Below are positions 7,967-15,866 of a DNA stretch of 32,432 nt, one piece after another. The DNA lies in assembly GCA_964558505.1 (NCBI GenBank), contig CAZLEI010000017.1, positions 1 to 32,432 of the forward strand. The letters are read 5' to 3'. The DNA comes from CAYMPW01 sp964558505. Lineage in GTDB: Archaea; Thermoplasmatota; Thermoplasmata; Methanomassiliicoccales; Methanomethylophilaceae. The notes under the pieces were generated by a model. The model had not been told where the DNA came from. It made no database searches and saw only the letters and a list, made by a program, of their open reading frames with translations. The translations under genes were made by a program, and so were the position numbers. Every line of letters begins with the position of its first letter. Position 1 is the stretch's first letter.

Positions 7967-8443
7967 ATGATCGATGTAGGCGATGCATTCCCGGAATACG
8001 AGCTCAAGGACGAGAACGGCGAGCTCTTCAAGAGCTCGGACATCTCGGGCGTCAGGTACGTGCTGTACTTCTATTCCAAGGACGGGACGCCCGGATGCAC
8101 GCGCGAGGCTGTCGAGTTCTCCGCTGCCATGCCAAAGTTCATGCTCAGGAATATCCCGATCGTCGGCGTATCCAAGGATTCTTCCGAGGCCCACAGGCGC
8201 TTCATCGACAAGAACGGACTGAGGATAAAACTCCTCAGCGACCCCGACCACGTCCTCATGGAGGCGGCCGGCGTATGGACCATGAAGAAGATGTACGGCA
8301 AGGAATCCATGGGGACCGTTCGCACAACGTTCATCATAAACAAGGACGGCATCGTGGAGGCCAAATGGTCACCCGTCAAAGTGGACGGGCATGTGGACAA
8401 GGTCCTCGAGAAGGCCGTCATGGTGTCCAAGAAGCAGATGTGA
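7967..8443 (+). CDS. Peroxiredoxin, BCP/PrxQ family, one-cysteine form
   Basis: 158-residue thioredoxin-fold peroxidase that reduces peroxides through a cysteine. YFYSKDGTPGCTREAVEF carries the peroxidatic C44 in the family PGCT context. Most PrxQ proteins have a resolving cysteine five residues on; here that position is V49 and no other cysteine exists in the protein. The enzyme must therefore be recycled by an external thiol. ATG 7967 is chosen for the GAGGGG site 4 bases upstream; longer open frame further left only overlaps pheT. Its TGA abuts the stop of the convergent coaD fusion, forming TGATCA. Confidence 0.93.
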   Translation: MIDVGDAFPEYELKDENGELFKSSDISGVRYVLYFYSKDGTPGCTREAVEFSAAMPKFMLRNIPIVGVSKDSSEAHRRFIDKNGLRIKLLSDPDHVLMEAAGVWTMKKMYGKESMGTVRTTFIINKDGIVEAKWSPVKVDGHVDKVLEKAVMVSKKQM

Positions 8444-9391
8444 TCATCGGTCCCATATCCTGGGGATCATGGCGGCGGTGACCGACTGCTCTGTCAGCGT
8501 CTTCCGGTCCAGGAGGCCTTTGCTGAGCAGGCCGATGGCCCCCTCGCGATGGCCTATGTCGGTGCTGCCGTATATGCTGTCCATGGCCTCTCCGACGGTC
8601 ATCCCTCCGCGGACCTTCTCCGCGACTTCGTCCGGATATCTGAATCCGGACCCCATGCCCGATGTCAGGAAACCGTCGGCATCCACGATCACGCAGTGCT
8701 GGATGTCGTACAGGCCCTCGTCCCTCTCGAATACGCCGGCCTCTATGCCCACTGCCATGTCGTGGTCCCCAAGTGCCCTGCGGGCACGGTTCTCGGCCCC
8801 CATCCGCGTCTGCTCCTCGAAAGGCTGCTCCGGGACGCCGCTGGGAACGTCGACGGCAGTGATGCGCACATCTCCGTATATGCGCTCCATGACGCTCCTG
8901 ACCGCTTCCACCTTCACCCTGTTGGTTGATCCGACAGCGATGTCGATGGTGTCCGGATCGCCGTTCCTGCCGTATTCTCCGGTCATTATCGCGGTCGAGC
9001 AGATCTTCCCGCCGTTCGGGCACAGTACAAGCGGAACGACAGACAGCTCCAACGGAGCCAGGCCGCGCGCGGCACGTTCGGAGTTGAGGGCCACGCCGTT
9101 GTCCAGCGTCTCATCCGAGACGACGAGGACGTCGACGGCATCCATGAACTCCCGGGGGCCGTACATATCCTCGATCTCGAACACGATCCACGGTCTGTCC
9201 TTGGTTGAGAGGTATTCGACCAGCGCCGCCCGTCTGATGTTGATGGGGTTGACCATGCTGCGGGATGCCTCGGCCATATCGTCCGATGTTATGCCGATGA
9301 AAACATCATCGCCGACCTCGAAAGCGCGGTCGATGAGCATACGATGCCCCTCGTGCAGCACGTTGAAGGTGCCTGCGACCGCCGAACGCAT
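8444..9391 (-). CDS. Fused phosphopantetheine adenylyltransferase / inosine-xanthosine triphosphatase
   Basis: 315 residues with two domains. Residues 1-150 are an archaeal CoaD-type nucleotidyltransferase: GTFNVLHEGH (HxGH at 13-16) and the distal ICSTAIMTGEYG resembling the ISSTRI motif. It would make dephospho-CoA from phosphopantetheine and ATP. Residues ~150-315 match the DUF84/YjjX non-canonical purine NTPase: AVGSTNRVKVEAV, VDVPSGVPEQPF, ENRARRA, AVGIEAGV, GMGSGFRYP and GAIGLLSKGLLDR. This half hydrolyses ITP/XTP to keep them out of nucleic acids. It is the last gene of the srp54 operon, starting 3 bases after the DUF2116 stop. Confidence 0.92.
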   Translation of the reverse strand: MRSAVAGTFNVLHEGHRMLIDRAFEVGDDVFIGITSDDMAEASRSMVNPINIRRAALVEYLSTKDRPWIVFEIEDMYGPREFMDAVDVLVVSDETLDNGVALNSERAARGLAPLELSVVPLVLCPNGGKICSTAIMTGEYGRNGDPDTIDIAVGSTNRVKVEAVRSVMERIYGDVRITAVDVPSGVPEQPFEEQTRMGAENRARRALGDHDMAVGIEAGVFERDEGLYDIQHCVIVDADGFLTSGMGSGFRYPDEVAEKVRGGMTVGEAMDSIYGSTDIGHREGAIGLLSKGLLDRKTLTEQSVTAAMIPRIWDR

Positions 9392-9394
9392 CTA

Positions 9395-9601
9395 TCAGAA
9401 CACTCCGCTTGCGAAAAGGGCGATGATCACCACAGCGACGAGGACGACCTCGATGACCAGGTATTTCTTGAGCTTCGATTTGGCCTCTGCGCCTTTGGAT
9501 TCTTTGCATTCATTGCTGCAGAAGCGGCCATCGCCGACGAACGCTTTGCCGCATATGTCGCAGTGCCTGTGCTGCGGTATCCTCTCTATGTTATCGGCCA
9601 T
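9395..9601 (-). CDS. DUF2116-type zinc-ribbon protein with C-terminal membrane anchor
   Basis: 68 residues. An N-terminal zinc ribbon HRHCDICGKAF...RFCSNEC provides C14, C17, C28 and C32. A lysine-rich linker is followed by one transmembrane helix (about 48-67, YLVIEVVLVAVVIIALFASG) at the C-terminus, so it is tail-anchored with the zinc ribbon in the cytoplasm. Function of the family is unknown. It sits between trmY (23 bases upstream) and the coaD fusion (3 bases downstream). TGAGGAT before the ATG can serve as ribosome site. Placement in an operon with SRP54 invites, but does not prove, a link to membrane targeting. Confidence 0.88.
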   Translation of the reverse strand: MADNIERIPQHRHCDICGKAFVGDGRFCSNECKESKGAEAKSKLKKYLVIEVVLVAVVIIALFASGVF

Positions 9602-9624
9602 GGTCTCATATCCTCATGCTGTTC

Positions 9625-10224
9625 TTAAATCTTGGTCGAGCGCTGGCGGTCCATCTCGTTGTGGACGACTATCATGCAATGGTCGGCATGAAGGCTCAGG
9701 GGCCCGAGGCATATCTTGTCGGGGCCGGTGGACATCAGGACCGCTTCCTCCTCTTCGGTGAGGTCCTTGTCGTCTCCGAGTACGATGACGGGGTCGTCGG
9801 GGAACGCATAGTCCCTGCAATCCGTCCCATCCTCTTTCAGGTAGACGAACGGTCTGTCCTTCAGAAGCTCCACGATGTCCGCGAAGGACCTGCGGGAGAT
9901 GTAAACCCCGGGGGACGACCTGATCTCCTCGCCCGGTGCGCATTTCTTCAATAGCGCGTTCCTGATCAGGGACGCGGTGCTCCTCTCGTCGGGATTCAGA
10001 TATCTTATCTCCCCTCCGGAGAACCTGACGGTCTTGGGGGCATCGTTGCCTCCTTCGAGGACCAGGTACAGCTGCACGTCCTTGCGGAGGTCGTGGCTCA
10101 GGAAGAACGCGGAATTCACGCATCTCACGAGGATGTCGAGCCTTCCGGCGCCTCCTGCGATGTCGTCGAGTTTGAAATCCCCGGAAGTTACGGCGCGATG
10201 GCCGGTTATTATGAAAGATGTCAT
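9625..10224 (-). CDS. trmY: tRNA (pseudouridine(54)-N1)-methyltransferase TrmY
   Basis: 199-residue SPOUT-class methyltransferase that converts pseudouridine 54 of archaeal tRNAs to N1-methylpseudouridine with S-adenosylmethionine. Family hallmarks are seen: an N-terminal FIITGHRAVTSGDF, AGRLDILVRCVNSAFFLSHDLR, PKTVRFSGGEIRYLNPDERS, the SPOUT-knot segment VIVLGDDKDLTEEEE and a final LGPLSLHADHCMIVVHNEMDR. The length is right. The ATG overlaps the srp54 stop (ATGA), so the two are translationally coupled. The stop is TAA. Confidence 0.95.
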   Translation of the reverse strand: MTSFIITGHRAVTSGDFKLDDIAGGAGRLDILVRCVNSAFFLSHDLRKDVQLYLVLEGGNDAPKTVRFSGGEIRYLNPDERSTASLIRNALLKKCAPGEEIRSSPGVYISRRSFADIVELLKDRPFVYLKEDGTDCRDYAFPDDPVIVLGDDKDLTEEEEAVLMSTGPDKICLGPLSLHADHCMIVVHNEMDRQRSTKI

Positions 10225-11725
10225 TGTGACTCCAAATCGTTCATGTCGATGTTCCCGAACTGCTTCATCATCTGCTTGCGCATCTTGCGGTCCTTGCCGA
10301 TGGTGCCCATCATCTTCTTGCTCTGATTGTACTGCTTCAGGAGCTCGCGGACGTCGTGTGTGGAAGTCCCGGACCCCAGGGCGATCCTGTCGATGCGGGA
10401 TGCTTTGATGACGGACGGCTGATCCTTCTCCTCCTCCGTCATGGACTCCAGGATGTATTTGTAGCGTGCCAGTTTGGCCTGGGATGCCTGGTAGTCTATC
10501 TTGTCCTCCATCTTGGACATTCCCGGCAGGAGGGACATGAGCTTCTCCAACGTGCCCATCTTGGACACGGCGGCCATCTGCGTGTACATGTCGTTCAGGG
10601 TGAACTTCCCCGACATCATGTTCTTGCNNNNNNNNNNNNNNNNNNNNNNNNNNNNNNNNNNNNNNNNNNNNNNNNNNNNNNNNNNNNNNNNNNNNNNNNN
10701 NNNNNNNNNNNNNNNNNNNNNNNNNNNGCCATCTGCGTGTACATGTCGTTCAGGGTGAACTTCCCCGACATCATGTTCTTGCTGACCTGCTCAAGCTGCT
10801 CGTCGGCTCCGAATTCGTCCTGTGCCAACGTCATCAGCGATGACAGGTCCCCCATGCCGAGGAGGCGGGATATGAACCTGTTGGCATCGAAAGGCTCGAA
10901 ATCACGGATGTGCTCCCCGGTACCGATGAACACGATCCTGGCATTGGTCTTCGAGACTGCGGATATCGCTCCGCCGCCTTTCGCCGTCCCGTCCATCTTG
11001 GTGAGTATCACTCCGGTGACCCCGACGGCATTGTGGAATGCCTCGGCCTGAGGTCCGGCCTGCTGGCCGACCTGTGAATCCAGCACCAGCAGCCTCTCGT
11101 CCGGTTTTGCGACGGCGGCGATGTCCTTGAGCTCCTGGATGAGCTCCTCTTCCAAGCCGTGGCGTCCGGAGGTATCGATTATCACGACTTTCTTGTCCTT
11201 GAAATGCGCAAGGCCGTGTTTCACTATCGCGGGAGCATCCGGGCATCCCGGTTCTCCGTAGACCTCCACGTTTATCTTCTCTCCGAGCTGCTTCAGCTGG
11301 TCGTATGCGGCTGGCCTGTACACATCAGCTGCTATCAGGCCGGTGGACAGGCCCTTCTTGGAGAACAGCAGTCCGAGCTTCCCGGTGGAGGTCGTCTTAC
11401 CTTGTCCGTAAAGACCGACCATCATGATGGTCTGCGGTGCCATCTTGAGCCCTTCTCCGTTGTCCAGGAGATTCACGAGCTCGTCGTAGATGATCTTCAT
11501 GACATGCTCCTTCGGGCTCTTTCCCGCAGGAGGTTTCTCGTTGAGGGCCCTCTCCTCGATCGTCTTGGTGAGACCCAGCACGAGCTGGACATTCACATCG
11601 GCCTGGAGGAGCGCGCGCTGAAGGTCTTTGACGACCTCCTTTATGAGCTCATCATCGACGGATGTCGCACCGGAAATGCGACTCAGTGCCGCCCTCAAAG
11701 ATTTTCCCAATCCCTCTAGAACCAT
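10221..11725 (-). CDS. srp54: Signal recognition particle protein SRP54 (interrupted by an assembly gap)
   Basis: GTPase that binds signal peptides and 7S RNA and delivers ribosomes to the membrane. N domain at residues 1-90; G domain with GLYGQGKTTSTGKL (P-loop), DVYRPAAYDQL, DTSGRHGLEEEL and TKMDGTAKGGGA; then the Met-rich M domain (FTLNDMYTQM, MSLLPGMSKMEDK, KKMMGTIGKDRKMRKQMMKQFG). The stretch 10628-10727 is 100 N, and 55 bases on both sides of it are identical. Removing one copy plus the N (155 bases) brings the two parts into one frame of 449 codons, the normal length, so the gene is probably intact in the organism. An AGGA site precedes the ATG. trmY overlaps its stop. Confidence 0.95.
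10573..10627. repeat. 55-bp direct duplicate, copy 1 (assembly artefact)
   Basis: These 55 bases, starting GCCATCTGCG and ending TGTTCTTGC, are identical to 10728-10782 on the other side of the N run. The coding content (the SRP54 segment KNMMSGKFTLNDMYTQM) makes sense only once. Confidence 0.9.
10628..10727. other. 100-N scaffold gap
   Basis: Exactly 100 unknown bases, the customary placeholder for a gap of unknown size. Both flanks end in the same 55 bases, so the true gap is very probably zero or negative (overlapping contigs). Confidence 0.95.
10728..10782. repeat. 55-bp direct duplicate, copy 2 (assembly artefact)
   Basis: Identical to 10573-10627. Together with the N run it breaks srp54 only on paper. 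Confidence 0.9.
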
Positions 11726-11804
11726 GAAATCAAATCCTGATGCCCTTTTTCAATTTAATACATTACCACTGCTTCCTCTGGCGGATACATGCGTGTTCTC
11801 AGTA

Positions 11805-12095
11805 TCATCCGAGGAATGCAAGGGATTCGAGGCATCTATTCAGGATCTCCTCGTTCTCCTCGCAGCTGTTATTCGGATCCTGGTTGTCCAGGATGAGTGC
11901 GCATGGGACATCTGGGCATTTACCGCAATGCGGGAATCCCTTTCCTGTGCAACAGACGTTCACCGGGCACGGGCCGCCGATGTATTCGGACCAGAACACC
12001 ATGCCTTTGGATGCGTGACATCCGGAACAATCAGAGCCCATGTGCTCGCAGGAACCGCAGTCGGCGCCGCAGAATCCGAATTCTCCACTATCCAT
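11805..12095 (-). CDS. DUF3795-type cysteine-rich protein
   Basis: 96 residues with 13 cysteines: FGFCGADCGSCEHMGSDCSGC at the start, then GGPCPVNVCCTGKGFPHCGKCPDVPC and two more near the end. The CGxxC...C.GC...CP.xxCC..K...CG.C...PC spacing matches the DUF3795 family, common in anaerobes and probably metal or Fe-S binding; no function is known. ATG 12095 is preferred because AGGATGTGATCAC lies directly before it, partly matching the Shine-Dalgarno sequence; an upstream in-frame ATG overlaps this site. srp54 begins 79 bases further on and probably has its own promoter (ATTAAATTG near 11755). Confidence 0.85.
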   Translation of the reverse strand: MDSGEFGFCGADCGSCEHMGSDCSGCHASKGMVFWSEYIGGPCPVNVCCTGKGFPHCGKCPDVPCALILDNQDPNNSCEENEEILNRCLESLAFLG

Positions 12096-12247
12096 GTGAT
12101 CACATCCTGAAAGCAACGATGCAGGTATGTTGAAAAGGTACGGGAAGAGGCCAGTCAGTCAGAAGGGATGGGATGCACTCTACAGAACCAGCCTGATTCC
12201 CCTATTGACTTGATTGAGTATTCAATATTTAATACTTGTTATTGTTA

Positions 12248-12323
12248 CAAAAAATAACGGTGTGTGCTTAAATAGTTGTGGGTTAAGTATAAACGGGGCC
12301 CCGTGGAATTACCACGGGGCCCC
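12248..12323 (-). terminator. 12-bp hairpin and downstream U-tract after the coiled-coil gene
   Basis: GGGGCCCCGTGG (12295-12306), loop AATTA, CCACGGGGCCCC (12312-12323): a perfect, very GC-rich stem starting 7 bases after the TGA of the leftward coiled-coil gene. About 40 bases further on the minus strand reads TTATTTTTTG (12248-12257), a U-tract suited to archaeal termination. The rest of the 235-base space before the DUF3795 gene holds an AT-rich stretch and no ORF. Confidence 0.65.
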
Positions 12324-12330
12324 TGTGGTT

Positions 12331-13530
12331 TCAAAGGTAGCCGGACTTCTGGAGGGCCATGAGGTCCTCCGTGCTGAGCTTTTCACCGGACTTGAAGCGC
12401 TCGAAGATCTCCTTTGCCTGGACCCTGCCCTCGGCGTCGACTTTCTTCTTGCGTGCTGCGGTCTTCTTGTTCTTGATGCTCGCAGCGTCCTTGTCCATCT
12501 CGTGGACGGATTTGATCTGCTCGATGTGCTTCCTGTGCTCTTCGTCGGCCGCCTGTTTGCACTCGACGAATTTCGCCTGTGCCGCGTCAGCTTCCTTTCT
12601 GAGCCTGTCAGCCTGCTCGTAGAATCCGATCATCTTGTCGTGGGCTGCCTGTGCCTGCTCGGCGTAGACGGACACCTCGTGGTGGTGGGTCTCGGCCTGG
12701 GCCTTGGCATCCCTGAGCTGCTGGACGATCTCCTTGACCTCTCCGGTAGCTTCGACTGTCTTCTCCTTCTCCTCGATCTCGCGGGCGAGGGTGGAGATCT
12801 GCTTGACGATCTCGTTCTCTTTGTCCTTTCCGAGTGATTTGGTCTGCTGGGTGTACTCGAGGTCCTGCAGCTGCTTCTTGAGCTGTTTCACGGACATGCC
12901 GTTCTTCTCGTCGTTCTTGTCAGCAGGCCTGAGGGCAGCGATCTGCTCTTTGAGGGCGGATACCTTCTGGTTCCACTCGTCCCTGAGAACTTTCGTCTCC
13001 CTGACCTTCTGGTTGAGCGAGTCGCGCTCTTCCCTGCACTTGCCTGCTTCCTCGACCAGCTCGCGGACCTGACCGTTGAGTGCATCCCTCTGGGCCTTCC
13101 ACTCTTTGGTCTGGGCGTTCAGCTCGTCTCTGAGGCGCCTGTGCTTGTCGGCATCGTTGTTGATGATGCTGCGCTTCTGCTCGATATCCTCGAGGTGCTC
13201 TACATCCTCGGGCGTAACGACTCCATCTTCGGACTCTGCGGTCATCTCGATCTCGGCCACATCGACCTGGGCGACGTCAGGGACGCCGTCACCGTCGATG
13301 TCGACAGCCGTAGACTTCACAACGGTCGCATTGACCTGATCCGGCACACCGTCACCGTCGACGTCGACCTCTACTGTCTTCACGACTTCGGTCTTGATAA
13401 TGTCGGGGACGCCGTCGCCATCAACATCCACCTTGGATGTCTTGATGACTGTCGTCTCCACTACCTCGACGGGCTTCTGCTCTTCGATAGCCTCATTCTG
13501 CTGGGTGATATCCTCCGAAAACTCTTCCAT
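12331..13530 (-). CDS. Long coiled-coil protein with three N-terminal DxDGDGxPD repeats
   Basis: 399 residues. Residues 21-90 hold three 21-residue repeats, each ending in DVDGDGVPD or DIDGDGVPD (35-43, 56-64, 77-85), the acidic loop typical of calcium-binding thrombospondin-3/dockerin-like repeats. Residues ~110-370 form a charged coiled coil like the archaeal COG1340 proteins, and the C-terminus (AKEIFERFKSGEKLSTEDLMALQKSGYL pattern) matches the conserved end of that family. There is no signal peptide or membrane helix, so the acidic repeats would be cytoplasmic. COG1340 function is unknown, and the label phosphoserine phosphatase sometimes given to relatives is not supported. TATA-like TACTTTTATTATG lies ~33 bases before the ATG. 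Confidence 0.85.
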   Translation of the reverse strand: MEEFSEDITQQNEAIEEQKPVEVVETTVIKTSKVDVDGDGVPDIIKTEVVKTVEVDVDGDGVPDQVNATVVKSTAVDIDGDGVPDVAQVDVAEIEMTAESEDGVVTPEDVEHLEDIEQKRSIINNDADKHRRLRDELNAQTKEWKAQRDALNGQVRELVEEAGKCREERDSLNQKVRETKVLRDEWNQKVSALKEQIAALRPADKNDEKNGMSVKQLKKQLQDLEYTQQTKSLGKDKENEIVKQISTLAREIEEKEKTVEATGEVKEIVQQLRDAKAQAETHHHEVSVYAEQAQAAHDKMIGFYEQADRLRKEADAAQAKFVECKQAADEEHRKHIEQIKSVHEMDKDAASIKNKKTAARKKKVDAEGRVQAKEIFERFKSGEKLSTEDLMALQKSGYL

Positions 13531-13923
13531 AAATCCACACTCGTTGTTCGACGTGCCATAATAAAAGTATGGCCCACTTGACAGAAGAGGCTATATGCCT
13601 ATCATTTATAAGTGTTTCTTACCGACGGTAATCTGACGAAGCCCCGTGGAAATGGAATGGGCAGTCTGCATCCCGGCGGCAGTCCTCCATGCGAGGTTTT
13701 CGTTCCGTTCATATGCATCCGGACCGCATCGGCGTTCAAGCCGATTCCATGGAACCGCACGGCCGTCTGCGCCAGCATCGGTATGCTGCCTGCATCGTCC
13801 TGTGCGGTCGAACACCGCGAAGAACGCCATGGACCTTGCCGACTTCTCGACAGCACATCGATCCGCTGTCGCTAGACGGCAAAAAGCCATATATAATCCC
13901 ATACAATCCAAGACCCGATCACA
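13531..13923. other. Gene-free 393-base spacer with promoters and hairpins, possible ncRNA
   Basis: The left part holds TATA elements for the leftward coiled-coil gene (about 13556-13570) and a rightward CATTTATAAG (13603-13612). The middle (about 13630-13875) has no convincing ORF but three perfect hairpins: ATCGGC/GCCGAT (13728-13745), GCGGT/ACCGC (13804-13818) and CGACAGC/GCTGTCG (13848-13871). A rightward RNA starting near 13634 is possible. I see no RNase P, SRP or box C/D signature. Confidence 0.4.
13888..13898 (+). promoter_or_regulatory. TATA box of purB
   Basis: CATATATAATC is centred about 30 bases before the purB ATG at 13924; there is no ribosome site, so the mRNA is probably leaderless or nearly so. 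Confidence 0.6.
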
Positions 13924-15288
13924 ATGCATAATCTTTGTCCTCTTGATTACAGGTACGGGCGTGAAGGGATGAAATCCATCTTCTACGAAGAAAGCCGCCT
14001 GCAGTACCAAATGGATGTCGAAGCAGCGCTGGCAAGGGCCCATGCTTCACTCGGTACCATCCCCGAAGAGGACGCTGCGGAGATCGGCCGCATCGCCAAT
14101 CTGGACATCGTCAACATAGAGAGGGTCAAGGAGATAGAGTCCGAGACGCGCCACGATGTCATGGCGATGGTGAAGGCCATGACGGAGCAGTGCAAGGGCG
14201 AAGCGGGCAGGTACGTTCACCTGGGCGCAACATCCAATGATATCGTGGACACCGCCACCGCGCTTCAGATCAAATCGGCGCTGGAGGTCCTGATGGACGA
14301 TGTCGACATGTTCCTTTACACATTGGCAAAATTGGCCAAGAAGGAGAGGGACACCCTGGAGATCGGCAGGACCCATGCACAGTTCGCCATCCCGATAACT
14401 TTCGGATTCAAGATAGCGGGATACATCGCCGAGATGCTCAGGCACAGGGAGAGGATCCTCCAGATCATGCCGAGGGCATGTGCGGGGAAGATGGCAGGGG
14501 CGGTCGGCACCGGCGCCGCCCTCGGTGAGAACTTCTTCAAGATACAGATGACGGTCATGTCCGATCTCGGCCTCACCTACGAACCTGCCGCCACTCAGGT
14601 CGTCGGACGCGACAGGTACACCGAGCTCGTTTGCCTGTTGGCCACCATCGCCACCTCCCTCGAGAGGTACGGCACCGAGATAAGGAACCTCCAGAGGTCC
14701 GAGATCGCCGAGGCGTCGGAGCCGTTCGACGTCAAGAAACAGGTCGGAAGCTCCACCATGGCGCAGAAGAGGAATCCCATACAATCCGAGAATGTCACCG
14801 GCCTCGCAAGGGTCGTCAGGGGATTCGTGTTCCCCACCTTCGAAAGCCAGGTCCTCTGGCACGAGAGGGACCTGTCCAACTCCAGCACCGAGAGGTTCAC
14901 CCTCCCGCATGTGTTCACGCTCCTGGACGAGATGTTCCATAAGATGAACGGCGTGTTCTCCGGCTTGGATGTCCACGCCGACAAGATGCTCGCAAACATC
15001 GAATCCTCGAAGGGGCTCGTGATGGCAGAGCCTGTCATGATGATGCTCGTCGGCAAGGGGATGGGGAGACAGGATGCGCACGAGGTCGTCCGCGAAGCCT
15101 CGATGGAGGCCTCGGCCACCGACCGTCAGCTCAGGGACGTCCTTCTGGAGAGGAAGGAGCTCCAGGGCATCGTCACCAAGGAGGACATAGTCAATGTCAT
15201 GGACCCCGCGAACTACGTAGGCGGGGCCAGAGAGATCGTCGACAAGATGGTCTCCGCTGTCGAGGAATGCGTCGACAAGAAGGTGTGA
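13924..15288 (+). CDS. purB: Adenylosuccinate lyase
   Basis: 454-residue cytoplasmic enzyme acting twice in purine synthesis, splitting SAICAR to AICAR and adenylosuccinate to AMP with release of fumarate. Seen: the N-terminal PLDYRYGREGM, the EIESETRHDVMAMVKA segment (first catalytic His region), HLGATSNDIVDTA, GRTHAQFAIPITFG (second His) and the fumarase-superfamily signature GSSTMAQKRNPIQSE. Length is typical. The small membrane protein gene begins 8 bases after its TGA, suggesting cotranscription. Confidence 0.97.
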   Translation: MHNLCPLDYRYGREGMKSIFYEESRLQYQMDVEAALARAHASLGTIPEEDAAEIGRIANLDIVNIERVKEIESETRHDVMAMVKAMTEQCKGEAGRYVHLGATSNDIVDTATALQIKSALEVLMDDVDMFLYTLAKLAKKERDTLEIGRTHAQFAIPITFGFKIAGYIAEMLRHRERILQIMPRACAGKMAGAVGTGAALGENFFKIQMTVMSDLGLTYEPAATQVVGRDRYTELVCLLATIATSLERYGTEIRNLQRSEIAEASEPFDVKKQVGSSTMAQKRNPIQSENVTGLARVVRGFVFPTFESQVLWHERDLSNSSTERFTLPHVFTLLDEMFHKMNGVFSGLDVHADKMLANIESSKGLVMAEPVMMMLVGKGMGRQDAHEVVREASMEASATDRQLRDVLLERKELQGIVTKEDIVNVMDPANYVGGAREIVDKMVSAVEECVDKKV

Positions 15289-15296
15289 ACCCCTTG

Positions 15297-15494
15297 ATGC
15301 CGCTGTCCCCTCGCAAGAAGAAGAAGTTGACATATGCCGCGATCTTCGGGACGGTAGCGGGGATCATGGTGTTCACGATATTCTACACCATGAACAACAA
15401 TCCCGTCTACCTCGTCTTCATACCGCTGACGATAGCCATGGGGTGCGGTTACGCATTCGTGTATCCGGACCGCGACGAGGAAGACGAAGAGTGA
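15297..15494 (+). CDS. Small two-helix membrane protein
   Basis: About 65 residues. A basic start (MPLSPRKKKKLTY) leads into two hydrophobic helices, AAIFGTVAGIMVFTIFY and VYLVFIPLTIAMGCGYAFVY, and an acidic tail (DRDEEDEE). By the positive-inside rule the N-terminus is cytoplasmic. No family recognised. It follows purB by 8 bases without an obvious ribosome site; the ATG at 15297 is the natural start since longer versions overlap purB. Confidence 0.7.
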   Translation: MPLSPRKKKKLTYAAIFGTVAGIMVFTIFYTMNNNPVYLVFIPLTIAMGCGYAFVYPDRDEEDEE

Positions 15495-15600
15495 CCGTGC
15501 CGATCGATAGGGCACAGGTGCCATGTGCAGTGTTCGACCGTACAGGCCGCTGCCGATCCGGTGCAGGCGTTCATCTGTCTTGCGACCGCCATGCAGTCCA

Positions 15601-15810
15601 ATGACATCGATGGAACTTGACGGCACAGCATACAAGATATGCGGTTACAACGAGCAGAATGATGACGGGACCACGACCCTCAGGTTCTCCACAGACGGAG
15701 GCACCCTCATCACCGCCGTGGTCAGTCAGGACGGCAAGACGATAAACGCATGGTACGACGGATACTACGAAGTGTCATTGGCAACTTCGATGACGTTCCA
15801 TGAGGTCTGA
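15601..15810 (+). CDS. Small hypothetical protein
   Basis: 69 residues, beginning MTSMELDGTAYKICGYNEQ and continuing with alternating hydrophobic/polar residues (TTTLRFSTDGGTLITAVV, KTINAWYDGYYEVSL) typical of a small beta-sheet protein. No family or signal peptide recognised. ATG 15601 or 15610 is the probable start; the longer upstream frame has an Arg/Pro-rich composition unlike protein. A strong hairpin begins 3 bases after its TGA, which supports a real transcript end here. The 106 bases between this gene and the preceding one hold no other feature. Confidence 0.55.
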   Translation: MTSMELDGTAYKICGYNEQNDDGTTTLRFSTDGGTLITAVVSQDGKTINAWYDGYYEVSLATSMTFHEV

Positions 15811-15813
15811 TGA

Positions 15814-15866
15814 CGATCGGACCGCTCTTTGCAGCGGTCCGATCGAAACCATTTCCTTGTATTTTT
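15814..15866 (+). terminator. 13-bp hairpin followed by a T-run
   Basis: CGATCGGACCGCT (15814-15826), loop CTTTGC, AGCGGTCCGATCG (15833-15845), a perfect 13-bp stem starting 3 bases after the stop, with TATTTTT ending at 15866. This is the most terminator-like hairpin of the window. Confidence 0.7.

Noticed and set aside
10573..10782. A real tandem duplication or insertion in srp54
   Set aside because: The exact 55-bp identity on both sides of exactly 100 N, and the perfect frame restoration after collapse, indicate an assembly artefact.
13606..14043. Leftward and rightward frames of 84-145 codons before purB
   Set aside because: Cys/Arg/His-rich composition, no start signals, overlap with the purB start; treated as a possible ncRNA region instead.
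14047..15333. Leftward 428-codon frame
   Set aside because: Antisense shadow of purB; no recognisable motif.
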